DNA from: Thermoleophilaceae bacterium
Lineage (GTDB): Bacteria > Actinomycetota > Thermoleophilia > Solirubrobacterales > Thermoleophilaceae
Direction of reading: 5' to 3'
Length of the DNA stretch: 64,000 bases
NCBI GenBank assembly: GCA_030446485.1
Contig: JAUJNF010000002.1
Span: forward strand, 124,001-188,000
The notes beneath the pieces are model-generated. The model saw only the letters and a program-made list of their open reading frames with translations. It did not search any database and was not told the DNA's origin. Below, piece after piece: positions 1 to 11,761 of this stretch. Position 1 is the stretch's first letter; every line of letters begins with the position of its first letter. The position numbers and the translations under genes are program-made.

Positions 1-1851
1 GAGGCCGAGGTCGAGGAGCGCGAAGCCGACCTGAAGCGCACGAAGGAGGAGCTCCAGGCCCAGGTGAAGGAGCGCGAGGACCGGCTCGAACGCACGAAGT
101 CCGAGCTCGAACGGCGGATACAGGAGCGCGAGGCGGCTCTCGGCCAGACGCGCGACGAGCTGCGCGAGCGCGAGCAGCAGCTCGAGAGCGAGCAGCAGAG
201 CCGGTCGGAGCTCGAGGAATGCCGCACGGCCGAACGGCACTGGAACAACGAGCTCCGGGCCGAGCTCTTGAAGATGCAGAGGGAGCGCGGGCCGCTCGGC
301 GACATGAGCGACGTGCGCGAGCTGGTGCTGCGCCTGGCGGTGACGCTGCTCGACGCCGAGAAGGGCCTGCTCCTTTCGCGCGAGGACGAGGACGGCGACG
401 GCCTGCTGGACTTCGTCGCCGGACACGGGTTCCAGAACGACCCGTGCGAGAGCGAGCTGGCCCAGCGTTTCGCCAGCGAGGTGATCGCCCAGGACGTGAC
501 GCTCCGCGAGGACGACGTCTCCGGGCTGCAGTCGCCCGACGGCCGGGGGGCCGACCAGGAGATCCACAACCTGGTCGCGATCCCGATCTACATGCAGGAC
601 CGCTTCAGCGGCGTGGTGGTCTGCGCCAACCGCGAGGGCGGCTTCGACGAGTACGACGACGAGGTGCTCCTCTCGGTCGGAGACCACGCCGCGGCGGTGC
701 TGCAGAACGCCCGCCTCCAGGGCCAACTCCGCGACTCCTACCTGGCCACCGTCGGCATGCTGGCCGAGGCGATCGAGGCGAAGGACCCGTTCCTGCGCGG
801 TCACTCCGACGAGGTCTCGGGATACGTGGCGGCCGTGGCCGACCAGCTCGACGTGCCCGCCGACCGGCGCGAGGAGCTCGTGTTCGGCTCCCTTCTCCAC
901 GACGTGGGCAAGATCGGTATCAGCGAGCGCATCCTGCTGAAGCCGGGCGGCCTGACGCCCGAGGAGCGCACGGTGATCGAGCTGCACCCGCGCATCGGCT
1001 ACCGCCTGGTCCAGCAGGTTCCGAGCCTGCGACCGATCGCCCGCGCCATTCTCCACCACCACGAGCGCTGGGACGGCTCCGGCTACCCGCGGCAGCTCGA
1101 GGGCGAGGAGATCCCCCTCGAGGCCCGCATCATCTGCGTGGCGGATTCCTTCAGCGCCATGACCGCCGAGCGCCCCTACCGCCGGCGAATGTCACTCGAC
1201 GACGCCTGCACCGAGCTCGAGCGCTGCGCGGGGACGCAGTTCGACCCCGAGGTCGTGAGGATCTTCGTCGAGGAGGTCCGCTGCCGGCCGCCGGCCGGGC
1301 GGAACGAGCTGGTGGACGCCCTCCACGATCCGGAGATACGCGACAGCCTCGAGCCCGGCGAGCCGATTCTCGGCCTCGGCTCGATCGCCGTGACCGACAA
1401 CCTGACGCTGCTCTACTCGCACCGCTACTGCCACGAGATGGCCGAGAGCGAAGCCCAGCGTGCGGTGGCTGAGGAGCGCTCGTTCGCGATCGTGATAGTG
1501 GAGCTCGCGGACATGGTCGAGATCAACCGCGTCGAGGGCTATGCGGCCGGCGACGCCGCCATCCAGGCGGTGGCCCAGGCCATCCAGCGCGCGGCGGTGC
1601 GCTGCGGGGGCACCGCGTGCCGCTACAGCGGGCGGCGGCTCGCGCTCATCGCCCCCGGGGTCGACGAGCCCGCGGGCGAGCGCCTGCGCACCGACATCGA
1701 GCTCGACCTGCGCCCGGGCCCGGCGGTGCGGACGGTGGTGTCCGCCTGGCGCCTCGGCGACACCGGAGGGGACGACGTGATCAACCGGGCGCGGCTCGGG
1801 CTGAGCCTGCAGGACGTGCCGGCGCGGTACGCGCGGCCGACGCCTACCTGA
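1..1851 (+). CDS. Coiled-coil / GAF / HD-GYP / GGDEF-like signalling protein, 5' truncated by window edge
   Basis: Open frame continues to base 1 with a charged coiled coil; GAF-like segment; HD-GYP motifs 'HDVGKIG' and 'HHERWDGSGYP'; C-terminal GGDEF-like region (degenerate). Confidence 0.85.
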   Translation, partial: EAEVEEREADLKRTKEELQAQVKEREDRLERTKSELERRIQEREAALGQTRDELREREQQLESEQQSRSELEECRTAERHWNNELRAELLKMQRERGPLGDMSDVRELVLRLAVTLLDAEKGLLLSREDEDGDGLLDFVAGHGFQNDPCESELAQRFASEVIAQDVTLREDDVSGLQSPDGRGADQEIHNLVAIPIYMQDRFSGVVVCANREGGFDEYDDEVLLSVGDHAAAVLQNARLQGQLRDSYLATVGMLAEAIEAKDPFLRGHSDEVSGYVAAVADQLDVPADRREELVFGSLLHDVGKIGISERILLKPGGLTPEERTVIELHPRIGYRLVQQVPSLRPIARAILHHHERWDGSGYPRQLEGEEIPLEARIICVADSFSAMTAERPYRRRMSLDDACTELERCAGTQFDPEVVRIFVEEVRCRPPAGRNELVDALHDPEIRDSLEPGEPILGLGSIAVTDNLTLLYSHRYCHEMAESEAQRAVAEERSFAIVIVELADMVEINRVEGYAAGDAAIQAVAQAIQRAAVRCGGTACRYSGRRLALIAPGVDEPAGERLRTDIELDLRPGPAVRTVVSAWRLGDTGGDDVINRARLGLSLQDVPARYARPTPT

Positions 1852-2272
1852 GCAGCTCCCGCCGCAGCTCCGCCATCCGCAGCACCGCCCGCGCCGCCTC
1901 CTCGCCCGAGTGTCGATTCCCGCCACCGCTGCGAGCCAGCGCCTGCTCCATGTTGTCCACCGTGAGCACCCCGAACGCACACGGCACGCCGGTATCCAGT
2001 CCCACCCGCGCGATCCCGCGCGCCGCCTCGCCACACACGTAGTCGTAGTGGTCGGTCTCCCCGCGGATCACCGCGCCGAGGCAGGCCACCCCCGCGTACC
2101 GACCCGACCCAGCGCAGTACGACGCCGCCAGCGGCAGCTCGAACGCCCCCGGCACGTCGTGCACCTCCAACTCGGCGCCGGCTTCCTCGAAGACACCCGT
2201 CGCCCCCGACACCAGCCGCTCGGCCAGCTCCTCGTAGAAGCGGGCCACCACCAGCGCGTAGCGGTCAGGCAC
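1844..2272 (-). CDS. ribH: 6,7-dimethyl-8-ribityllumazine synthase
   Basis: '[15 protein letters not shown]...[11 protein letters not shown]...[22 protein letters not shown]' typical of RibH; in riboflavin cluster. Confidence 0.95.
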   Translation of the reverse strand: MPDRYALVVARFYEELAERLVSGATGVFEEAGAELEVHDVPGAFELPLAASYCAGSGRYAGVACLGAVIRGETDHYDYVCGEAARGIARVGLDTGVPCAFGVLTVDNMEQALARSGGGNRHSGEEAARAVLRMAELRRELLR

Positions 2273-3559
2273 GCGGCGCGTCGTCGGCCGCGTCGCGGTC
2301 GTGCACCCGCTCCTCGTGGATCATCTCCTCGTCGAGCGCGAGCCCCTGGTGGTGGAGCATGTGTCCCATCCGGTCGCGCTTGGCGCGCAGGTAGGCGCGG
2401 TTGCGGTCGGTGGCCGGATGCTCGATCGGCACCTGCTCGCTCACGCGCAGCCCGTAGCCCTCGAAGCCCACGATCTTCTTCGGGTTGTTGGTGAGCAGGC
2501 GGATCGAGGTGAGGCCCAGGTCCACGAGTATCTGCGCCCCGATGCCGTAGTCACGCAGGTCGGCGGGCAGGCCGAGCTCGAGGTTGGCGTCGACGGTGTC
2601 CATCCCGGCCTCCTGCAGCTTGTAGGCGCGCAGCTTGTTCAGCAGGCCGATCCCGCGGCCCTCCTGGGCCAGGTAGAGGAGGACGCCGCGACCCTCCTCC
2701 TCGATCCGCCGCAGGGCGTCCTCGAGCTGCTGGCCGCAGTCGCAGCGCTGCGAGTGGACACGTCACCGGTGAGGCACTCGGAGTGCACGCGCACGAGCAC
2801 GTCCTCCTCGCCCGAGACGACGCCCTTGACCATCGCCACGTGGTGCTTGTCGTCGATGGTCGTGCGGAAGCCGACCACGTTGAAGTCGCCGAAGTCGGTG
2901 GGCATCTGGGCCTCGACCACGCGCTCGACGAGCTTGTCGTGCCGCCGCCGGTACTCCACGAGATCGGCCACGGTGATCATCTTCAGCCCGTGCCGGGAGC
3001 AGTAGTCCACGAGGTCGGGCACGCGGGCCATCGTGCCGTCGTCGTTCATCACCTCGCAGATCACGCCGGCCGGGTTGAGCCCGGCCAGCCGCGCGAGGTC
3101 CACCGCCGCCTCGGTCTGCCCCACGCGCTCGAGCACCCCACCCGGCTTGGCCTTCAGCGGGAACAGGTGGCCGGGCTGCACGATGTCGCCCGGGCCGGTG
3201 TTGGGGTCGGCCGTGACCTGGATGGTGCGCGCCCGGTCGGCGGCGGACACGCCGGTGGTCACGCCGGTGCGGGCCTCGACCGAGACCGTGAACGCGGTCT
3301 GGTACGGCGTCTCGTTCTTGGCGGCCATCAGGTTCAGGCCGAGCTCGTCGCAGCGCTCGGGCGTGAGGGCGAGGCAGACGATGCCGCGCCCCTCCTTGGC
3401 CATGAAGTTCACGGCCTCGGGGGTGGCGAACTGCGCGGCGAGCGTGAGGTCGCCCTCGTTCTCGCGGTCCTCGTCGTCGCAGACCACCACCATCTTCCCG
3501 GCGCGCATGTCCTCGAGCGCCTCCTCGATGGTGCTGAACGGCCTCTCGGGGGCGCTCAC
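2265..3559 (-). CDS. ribBA: Bifunctional DHBP synthase / GTP cyclohydrolase II, interrupted by a single-base frameshift near 2760
   Basis: '[32 protein letters not shown]' (RibB) and '[12 protein letters not shown]' then GCH2 C-terminus '[26 protein letters not shown]' in another frame. Confidence 0.92.
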
Positions 3560-4162
3560 GCGCTCACCGCGACACGGCCGGGAAGCAGCTTCTCCACGTA
3601 CTTGGCGAGCACATCGACCTCCAGGTTGACGCCTTGGCCGGGCGCGGCGGCGCCCAGGTTGGTCCGCTCGAGCGTCTCGGGGATGAGGGAGACGGCGAAG
3701 TCGCCCTCCCCGACCTCGGCCACGGTGAGCGAGACGCCGTCGACGGCGATCGAACCCTTCTCGACGACGTAGCGCAGGAGATCGGTGGGGGCGGTGATGC
3801 GGATCAGGCGCGCGAAGCCCTCGTCGCGCAGGGACTCGACCGTGCCGAGCCCGTCCACGTGGCCCTGGACGATGTGGCCGCCCAGCCGGTCCGCGGCGCG
3901 CAGCGGCAACTCGAGGTTCACGCTGTCGCCCGGCTCCAGCGGGCCGATAGAGGAGCGGCGCAGGGTCTCGGCCATCACGTCGGCGCCGAACGCTCCGCTC
4001 TCCGTGCCGACGGCGGTCAGGCACACGCCGTTGACCGCCACCGAGTCGCCCTCGGACAGCTCGGCGGCGAGCGGGAGGCGACGGTGAGGCGCACGCCCTC
4101 GTCGTCGCGCTCGACGGAACGCACGCTGCCGGTGTCCTGCACGAGTCCCGTGAACACCTTCG

Positions 4163-4166
<4 letters not shown>
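3556..4166 (-). CDS. ribE: Riboflavin synthase alpha chain, frameshift near 4078
   Basis: 'VFTGLVQDTGSVRSVERDDEGVRLTV' then, one frame over, 'AVNGVCLTAV...GGHIVQGHVDGLGTV...GSIAVDGVSLTV'. Confidence 0.92.
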
Positions 4167-5288
<1,122 letters not shown>

Positions 5289-5339
5289 CAGGCGGAGTGA
5301 GGGGGACCTCCCGGCCCGCCGTAGAATGCTCGTTGACTC

Positions 5340-6974
5340 GTGAGTCAACTCTACCAGCGGGTCCGTGCTGCCCGCGGGCGGATCGGCCCGCCCGAGGCGA
5401 TGCTCGCCGCTGTGCTCGCTGCGGCGCTCGCGCTGCGGCTGTGGTCGATCGACCACGGGCTGCCGTTCGTCTTCAACCCCGACGAGGCGGAGCACTTCGT
5501 CACACCCGCGGTGGGCATGTTCGACGGCTCGCTCAACCCGGGCTACTTCGACAACCCGCCGGCGCTCACCTATCTGCTGTTGGGAGTGCTGCGCGCCTTC
5601 GACGTGCTGGGCGGCGAGGCGCTCGCCGCCGCCGGGCGCCCTAGCGAGTCGGCCTTCCTCGCCGGCCGCCTGGTGGTGGCGCTGATCGGCACGCTGGTGG
5701 TGACGCTCGTGTACTGGGCGGGCACGCGCTACTTCGAGCGCCGGGTCGGCCTGGTGGCCGCGGCCCTCCTGGCCTTCTCGTTCCTCCCCGTCTTCTACTC
5801 GAAGCAGGCGCTGAACGACGTGGTCACGCTGCTGCCGCTCACGGTCGGGCTCGTCGGCTGCCTGCTCGTGTACGAGCGCGGGCGGCCGCTCGACTGGGCG
5901 CTCGCGGGCGGCGCGCTCGGCGCCGCCGCCGCCACGAAGTACACCGCCGGGGCGATGGCGGCCACCGTCGCGCTGGCGGCGCTCCTGAGGGTGCTCGACC
6001 GGCGCAGCACGTTCGTGCCGGCCGCGCTCGGGCTGATGGGCGCCGGGGTGGCCTTCACCGCCGCCTTCCTCGTGCTGCATCCCTACTCGCTGCTCGACTT
6101 CGCGAGCTTCCGCGAGGCGGTGGCCGACCAGTCGGGCACCGCCGGCGGGCGCCGGAAGCTCGGCCAGGAGGAGGTTCCCGGCCCCGTGTACTACCTGTGG
6201 ACGCTCACGTGGGGACTCGGCTGGCTGCCTGCGGTGGCCGCGCTAGGGGGCGCGGTGCTGGCCCTGCGGCGCGACTGGCGGCGCGGCCTGCTGCTCGCGT
6301 CCTTCCCGCTGCTGCTGCTCGGGTTCCTGTCCCTGCAGGCGCGCTACTTCGGCCGCTGGTACATGCCGGCCTACCCGGCGCTGGCGATCCTGGCCGGCTA
6401 CGCCGTGGTGCGGACCGCCGATGCGATGCCACTGCCGCCGGCGCGGCGGGCGTTACGGCCGGCGCTCCTGGCCGCGCTGGCAGCGCTGCTGGTCGCCCAG
6501 GGCCTGGGGTCGTCGGTGCGCTCGAGCGCGGTGCTCGCCGAGGACGACACCCGCGCGCTCGCGCGCGCGTGGCTCCGCGCGGAGGTCCCGGCGGGATCCC
6601 GCGTGGCCGCCGAGCCGTTCCTGCCGGACGGCTTCCTCGCCGGCTACCCAACGCGCCCCGTCGAGCGCCCGTTCGACGTCTACGAGACGCGCCTCGCGCC
6701 CGAGCTGGTCGACCGCTACGCCCGGGAGGGCTACTGCTGGGTGGTGGTCGGCAGCTACCAGAAGGAGCGCGGCCTGGCGGCCGGCCTGGCGAACGCCCGG
6801 GCCTACTACGCGCGGCTCGAGGACGCCTCCGTTCAGACGCTGCGCTTCTCCCCCTACCGGCTCGGCACCGAGCCGGTCGACTTCAACTTCGACCTGTCCT
6901 TCAACTTCCTGCCGCGCGCCTACGAGCGGCCGGGGCCGGTGGTGGAGGTGCACCGGCTGAGGGGGTGCGGGTAA
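5340..6974 (+). CDS. Multi-TM glycosyltransferase, GT39/ArnT-like (dolichyl-phosphate-mannose-protein mannosyltransferase type)
   Basis: 'SIDHGLPFVFNPDEAEHF' acidic first loop, many hydrophobic segments, 'YSKQALNDVVTLLPL'. Confidence 0.75.
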   Translation: MSQLYQRVRAARGRIGPPEAMLAAVLAAALALRLWSIDHGLPFVFNPDEAEHFVTPAVGMFDGSLNPGYFDNPPALTYLLLGVLRAFDVLGGEALAAAGRPSESAFLAGRLVVALIGTLVVTLVYWAGTRYFERRVGLVAAALLAFSFLPVFYSKQALNDVVTLLPLTVGLVGCLLVYERGRPLDWALAGGALGAAAATKYTAGAMAATVALAALLRVLDRRSTFVPAALGLMGAGVAFTAAFLVLHPYSLLDFASFREAVADQSGTAGGRRKLGQEEVPGPVYYLWTLTWGLGWLPAVAALGGAVLALRRDWRRGLLLASFPLLLLGFLSLQARYFGRWYMPAYPALAILAGYAVVRTADAMPLPPARRALRPALLAALAALLVAQGLGSSVRSSAVLAEDDTRALARAWLRAEVPAGSRVAAEPFLPDGFLAGYPTRPVERPFDVYETRLAPELVDRYAREGYCWVVVGSYQKERGLAAGLANARAYYARLEDASVQTLRFSPYRLGTEPVDFNFDLSFNFLPRAYERPGPVVEVHRLRGCG

Positions 6975-7015
6975 GTGCCGACCGTTCTCGCCCTTCTCGA
7001 GGAACACGAGTCGCC

Positions 7016-8560
7016 CTACCGGCAGCGCCCATAAACCCGCCAGCGGTCGTTCTCGGCCACCGTCGTGAACCCCGGAAGTGGCAGGTTCACCCACCGCTGC
7101 CTCACCTCCGCCGGGGGCCGCGCCGGCGCGTCGGGATAGGTCGGGTCAAAGAGGAAGCTGCGGCTGATCAGCAGGAGGCCCTCCTCCGGCGGCTCGGCCA
7201 GCGAGGTGGCGGCCCGGATGCCTTCCTCCCCAACGCCGGTCTCGTAGCGCACCACCGGCACCGACGAGTGGTTGGGCATGGTGATGGGTCCGCACGTGCC
7301 GAGCAGCGGCACCACGGCCGGGTCGTCGAGGATGGCCTTCAGCGCGCGGGTCTGGTCGCGGCTCGCCAGCGAGCGGTCGTCGAGCTGCTCGAAGTCGCTG
7401 GCGTAGGAGGGCGCGCGGACGACCACGAGGAGAGCGCAGGCGGCGGCCACCGCCACGGCCACGCGGCGCACGCGCGGCTCGGTGGCGGCGGTCCAGCCGG
7501 CCAGCCCGACCCCCACGCCGGCGGTGAGCAGCACGGAGGGCAGCAGCAGGTAGCGCGGGATCACCGAGAGCCCGGCGAGGGCGATCACCAGGAAGAGGCC
7601 GAGCCCGATCGCGAGCAGTACGCCCGGGAGGGCCGCGCGCCGGCGCAGCAGCCACAGCGCGAGGAGCGATCCGGCGCCACCCGCCACCACGTTCACGAGC
7701 TTCTCGCTGCCACCCAGGAAGGCCGGCATCGCCCGCAGGGCGTCGAAGACACCCTGCTGCCGCTCGACGTCGCCCGCCACCTCGCGGGTGGAGGTGAACG
7801 AGTAGAGCGGCTCGCCGGTGACGATCCAGTCCGAGGTGAGCCAGGCCGCGGGAGCTACCAGGGCCAGCGCGGCGTAGCCCGGCAGTCGCTCGCGCGGGAC
7901 CGCCGGCGCCAGCCACAGGAGGTAGGCAACCGACAGCACCCACGCCTCGGGCCTCACCAGCCCCGCGAGTGCGAGCAGTGTTAGCACCGGCCACCCGCGT
8001 CGCGGCCGCCGCAGCTCGAGCACGGCCGCGCCGACCACGAGGGCCAGGAACTGCAGGTCCACCACCGCCCTGAACGCGAAGAACCACAGGTCGGTGCGCG
8101 TGAGCAGAGCCGCCACGGCGACCGCGGCCACCACCGTGCCGAGCAGAAGCTGGGTGAAGCGAAACACGAGGGCCAGCACACCGGCGAGGGTGGCCAGCGA
8201 GAGGAGCACGAGCAGCCGGTCGGCCGCCCCGCCGAGCGGCGCGAGCGCGGCTCCGAGCAACGTGGCGAGCGGATGCGGCGTGGGCGTGCGGAAGACCTCG
8301 TAGTCGGGCAGGTCCCCGGCGGCGAGCTCCGCGCCCCACACGAGCGAGTAGTAGCTGTCGTAGTTCGGGTAGGTCGGCCGCAGCGCGAACACGAGCGCGA
8401 CGGCGGCCAGCGCGAGTGCCGCCGCCGGCCACCACCGGCGGCGCGGCTCGTTCGCTGAGCGCTCGTCCGCCTGGGCGGCCGGTGCCGACCGGGCACCGGC
8501 AGCGGTCTGCGTGGCGGCGGACACCGGCGGCCAGCGTAGTTCGCCCTGCCGTTCGATCAT
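7016..8560 (-). CDS. Multi-TM membrane protein, GT39-like
   Basis: Repeated hydrophobic helices; 'PNYDSYYSLVWGAELAAGDLPDYEVFRTPTPHPL' loop. Confidence 0.6.
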   Translation of the reverse strand: MIERQGELRWPPVSAATQTAAGARSAPAAQADERSANEPRRRWWPAAALALAAVALVFALRPTYPNYDSYYSLVWGAELAAGDLPDYEVFRTPTPHPLATLLGAALAPLGGAADRLLVLLSLATLAGVLALVFRFTQLLLGTVVAAVAVAALLTRTDLWFFAFRAVVDLQFLALVVGAAVLELRRPRRGWPVLTLLALAGLVRPEAWVLSVAYLLWLAPAVPRERLPGYAALALVAPAAWLTSDWIVTGEPLYSFTSTREVAGDVERQQGVFDALRAMPAFLGGSEKLVNVVAGGAGSLLALWLLRRRAALPGVLLAIGLGLFLVIALAGLSVIPRYLLLPSVLLTAGVGVGLAGWTAATEPRVRRVAVAVAAACALLVVVRAPSYASDFEQLDDRSLASRDQTRALKAILDDPAVVPLLGTCGPITMPNHSSVPVVRYETGVGEEGIRAATSLAEPPEEGLLLISRSFLFDPTYPDAPARPPAEVRQRWVNLPLPGFTTVAENDRWRVYGRCR

Positions 8561-8589
8561 TTAGCCTTGAGTGGCTGGTTCCCCAGGAC

Positions 8590-9648
8590 ATGAAGCTGAT
8601 CATCCAAATTCCCTGCTTCAACGAGGAGGATCAGCTCGCGCGCACGCTGGCCGACCTGCCGCGCGACCTGCCGGGCGTCGACGAGGTGGAGTGGCTCGTG
8701 ATCGACGACGGGTCGAGCGACCGGACCGTCGCGGTGGCTCGCCGCGAGGGCGTCGACCACATCGTGCGCCTGACCAACAACAAGGGCCTGGCCACGGCCT
8801 TCCAGGCGGGCCTCGACGCCTGCCTCAAGCTCGGCGCCGACATCATCGTGAACACCGACGCCGACAACCAGTACCACGGCGGCGACGTGCCCAAGCTGGT
8901 GGCCCCCATCCTGCGCCACGACGCCGACATGGTGGTGGGCGACCGCGAGGTGCAGACCGTCGAGCACTTCTCCCCCTGGAAGATCCGGCTGCAGCGCCTC
9001 GGCAGCGCGGTGGTGCGCCGGGCCTCCGACACCGACGTGCCCGACACCACCTCCGGGTTCCGTGCCTACAACCGCGAGGCCGCGATCCAGATGCAGGTGG
9101 TGTCGAAGTTCACCTACACGCTCGAGACGATCATCCAGGCCGGCAAGATGCTGGTGGCGGTCGACCACGTCTCGGTGCGGACCAACCCGAAGACGCGCGA
9201 GTCGCGCCTGTTTCCGTCGGTGTCCTCCTACGTGCGCCGCAACGCGGTCGCCATCTTTCGCATCTACTCGCAGTACGAGCCGCTCAGGGTCTTCCTCGTG
9301 GCGGCGGCCGTGCTCGGGTTCGTGGCCGCCGTGATCTGGGGCCGCTTCGCCTACTTCTACGTGACCGGCGAGGGCTCAGGGCACCTGCAGTCGCTCATCC
9401 TCGGCGCGGTGCTGTTCATCGCGGCGGTGCAGCTGGCGGCGCTCGGAGTGGTGGCCGACATCCTGGCCTCGAACCGCGTCCTCCAACAGCGCACGCTCGA
9501 ACGCGTGCGTCGCGTCGAGCTGCAGCTCGGGGTGGAGCCGTCGCACTACGAGCCGGGCGACCTCACGAGTGGCCGCCAGCGCACCACCGGAGCGGGCGCC
9601 GGCCGCGCCACCGGCAAGACGGAGGAGCGAGAGGCCCTCAAGCTGTGA
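8590..9648 (+). CDS. Family 2 glycosyltransferase (DPM/GtrB-like)
   Basis: 'LIIQIPCFNEEDQLARTLADLP...WLVIDDGSSDRTVAVA...NTDADNQYHGGDVPKLV' plus C-terminal TM segments. Confidence 0.9.
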   Translation: MKLIIQIPCFNEEDQLARTLADLPRDLPGVDEVEWLVIDDGSSDRTVAVARREGVDHIVRLTNNKGLATAFQAGLDACLKLGADIIVNTDADNQYHGGDVPKLVAPILRHDADMVVGDREVQTVEHFSPWKIRLQRLGSAVVRRASDTDVPDTTSGFRAYNREAAIQMQVVSKFTYTLETIIQAGKMLVAVDHVSVRTNPKTRESRLFPSVSSYVRRNAVAIFRIYSQYEPLRVFLVAAAVLGFVAAVIWGRFAYFYVTGEGSGHLQSLILGAVLFIAAVQLAALGVVADILASNRVLQQRTLERVRRVELQLGVEPSHYEPGDLTSGRQRTTGAGAGRATGKTEEREALKL

Positions 9649-10268
9649 GCGGCCCCGCGCCGGCAGCGGCGGTGCCCACCGGCAACACGTTCGACAAGTA
9701 CGGCTCCACCAACCCGGTGGTCAGGCGCCTGATGGCGGGCTTCCACCGCACGCTGGACGAGCTGTGGGAGCAGGCCGCGCCGCGCTCGCTGCTGGACGTG
9801 GGCTGCGGCGAGGGGGTGCTCACCTACGAATGGGCCGAGCGACTGGGCGACGGGCGCGCGGTGGGCGTCGACCTCGACGATCCCAAGCTCCGGCGCGAGT
9901 GGGAGCTGCGCGCGCGGGAGAACCTCGAGTACCGCACCGAGGACGCCGAGGTACTGTCCTTCACCGACGGCGAGTTCGACCTCGCCGCGGCCATCGAGGT
10001 GCTCGAGCACGTGCCGCGCCCGGAGGCCACGCTCGCGGAGATGGCCCGCGTGGCCGAGCGGCACCTGCTCGTATCGGTGCCGCGCGAGCCCCTGTGGCGT
10101 GGCCTGAACGTGGCGCGCGGCGCCTATTGGCGCACGCTCGGCAACACACCGGGCCACGTGAACCACTGGTCGAAGGCGGCGTTCGTCGCGCTGCTCGGCC
10201 GGTACGGAACCGTCGCGGAGGTCCGCTCGCCCTTCCCGTGGACCATGTTGCTTGTCCGCCTCGGCTGA
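9645..10268 (+). CDS. Class I SAM-dependent methyltransferase
   Basis: 'LLDVGCGEGVLTYEWAERLGDGRAVGVDLDDPKL...FDLAAAIEVLEHVPRPE'. Confidence 0.88.
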   Translation: MSGPAPAAAVPTGNTFDKYGSTNPVVRRLMAGFHRTLDELWEQAAPRSLLDVGCGEGVLTYEWAERLGDGRAVGVDLDDPKLRREWELRARENLEYRTEDAEVLSFTDGEFDLAAAIEVLEHVPRPEATLAEMARVAERHLLVSVPREPLWRGLNVARGAYWRTLGNTPGHVNHWSKAAFVALLGRYGTVAEVRSPFPWTMLLVRLG

Positions 10269-11682
10269 GGCGGGCGCCGGGACGCCGCCGGCAGCGGCCT
10301 CCGGCGCCCCGGTGGGCTACGGACGCAGCGCCGCCGTGCTCTCGCTCGGGATCGGCGTCACCGGTCTCGTCACCTACCTCTACTTCTCGCTCTCGAGCCA
10401 CGCACTGAGCGAGGCCGACTACGGCCGGATCACCGTGCTGTGGTCGGCGATCTTCGTGGTGATCGGCGTGCTGTACCGGCCCGTCGAGCAGCTGCTCTCG
10501 CACTCGATCGCCGATGCACAGGCCCGCGGCCGCCCGGAGGCGCACCAGCTGCGCGTGGCGGCGGGCCTCCAGCTCGGGCTGGGGGTGGCCTTCGCCGCGG
10601 CGGCGCTGGCCTTTCGCGGCCCGATCGAGGACGACCTCCTCGGCGGCTCCAGCCGCCTGTACTGGATCTTCGTGGTGGCCGTGCTCGCCTACGCGGCGAG
10701 CTACTTCGCACGCGGGTTCCTCGCCGGCAACCGGCGCTTCGGCCTCTACGGCGGCCTCGTGCTCATGGAGGCGGTGTCACGCTGCCTGTTCGCGGTGGCG
10801 GTGGCGGTGGGGATCGCCGAGGGCCAGTCCGTGGTGGCACTCGGGATGGCGGCGGCCCCGATCGTGTCGCTCGCGGTGGTGCCGCCGGCGCTCGGGCGCA
10901 GGCGCGCGCGGCGGCGGGGTGGCGTGGAGAGCGCGGCCGCGCCGGTGCCCTCGGTCGCTAGAGAAGCGGCGGGCGTGAACGACCCCCTCACCGCCGACGC
11001 CGCCGCGGCCGCCGAGCCGAGCGCGGAGACCGCTCAGCCGAAGGAGACGGAGTTCACCCTCTCCCGGGGCACGGGCTTCGCCGCGGCGGTGCTCGTGGTG
11101 ATGGTGTGCGAGCAGACGATCGTGAACGCGGGCCCGCTGGTGGTGAAGAGCACCGAGGGCGCGGCCGGAGCGGCGCTCGCAGGGTTCGTGTTCAACGCGC
11201 TGCTCGTGGCGCGCGCCCCGCTGCAGCTCTTCCAGGCAGTGCAGACCTCGATCCTCCCCCACCTCACCCGGCTCCGGGCCGGGGGCGAGCAGGACCCGTT
11301 CCGGCGCAGCGTGAACCTGACGCTGGTCGCCGTCGCGGGCTTCGCGGCCGTCGTGACGCTCGTGATGGCGGCCATCGGGCCGGCGCTGATGGACCTGTTC
11401 TTCGGCGGCGAGGTCGAGTACGCCCGCGGTGGGCTCGTGCTGGTGGCGCTCGGGATGGGCTTCTACCTCGCCTCGGCCACGCTCAACCAGGCCGCGCTCG
11501 CGCAGGGGCGCGCGGCGCAGGCGGCCGTGTGCTGGACGGTGAGCGCGGGCTCGTTCGTCACCTTCCTGCTCGTGCTGCGCCCGGACGACCGCGTGCTGCA
11601 GGTCGAGGCGGGCTTCCTGGGAGCGGCCCTCCTGCTCTGCGGGCTGCTGTACGCGGTCTACCGCGCGGAGCTTGCACGCTAG
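10252..11682 (+). CDS. Polysaccharide/lipid flippase-like membrane protein (MATE/Wzx type)
   Basis: About 12 hydrophobic segments; position in a glycan gene cluster. Confidence 0.7.
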   Translation: MSASAEAGAGTPPAAASGAPVGYGRSAAVLSLGIGVTGLVTYLYFSLSSHALSEADYGRITVLWSAIFVVIGVLYRPVEQLLSHSIADAQARGRPEAHQLRVAAGLQLGLGVAFAAAALAFRGPIEDDLLGGSSRLYWIFVVAVLAYAASYFARGFLAGNRRFGLYGGLVLMEAVSRCLFAVAVAVGIAEGQSVVALGMAAAPIVSLAVVPPALGRRRARRRGGVESAAAPVPSVAREAAGVNDPLTADAAAAAEPSAETAQPKETEFTLSRGTGFAAAVLVVMVCEQTIVNAGPLVVKSTEGAAGAALAGFVFNALLVARAPLQLFQAVQTSILPHLTRLRAGGEQDPFRRSVNLTLVAVAGFAAVVTLVMAAIGPALMDLFFGGEVEYARGGLVLVALGMGFYLASATLNQAALAQGRAAQAAVCWTVSAGSFVTFLLVLRPDDRVLQVEAGFLGAALLLCGLLYAVYRAELAR

Positions 11683-11761
11683 TGGGTCTTCTCGAAACGT
11701 TCGCCCGATGAACCGTTGAGAGCAGGTCCACCAGGGGGCGCCAGCCCCTACCGTTTGCCGT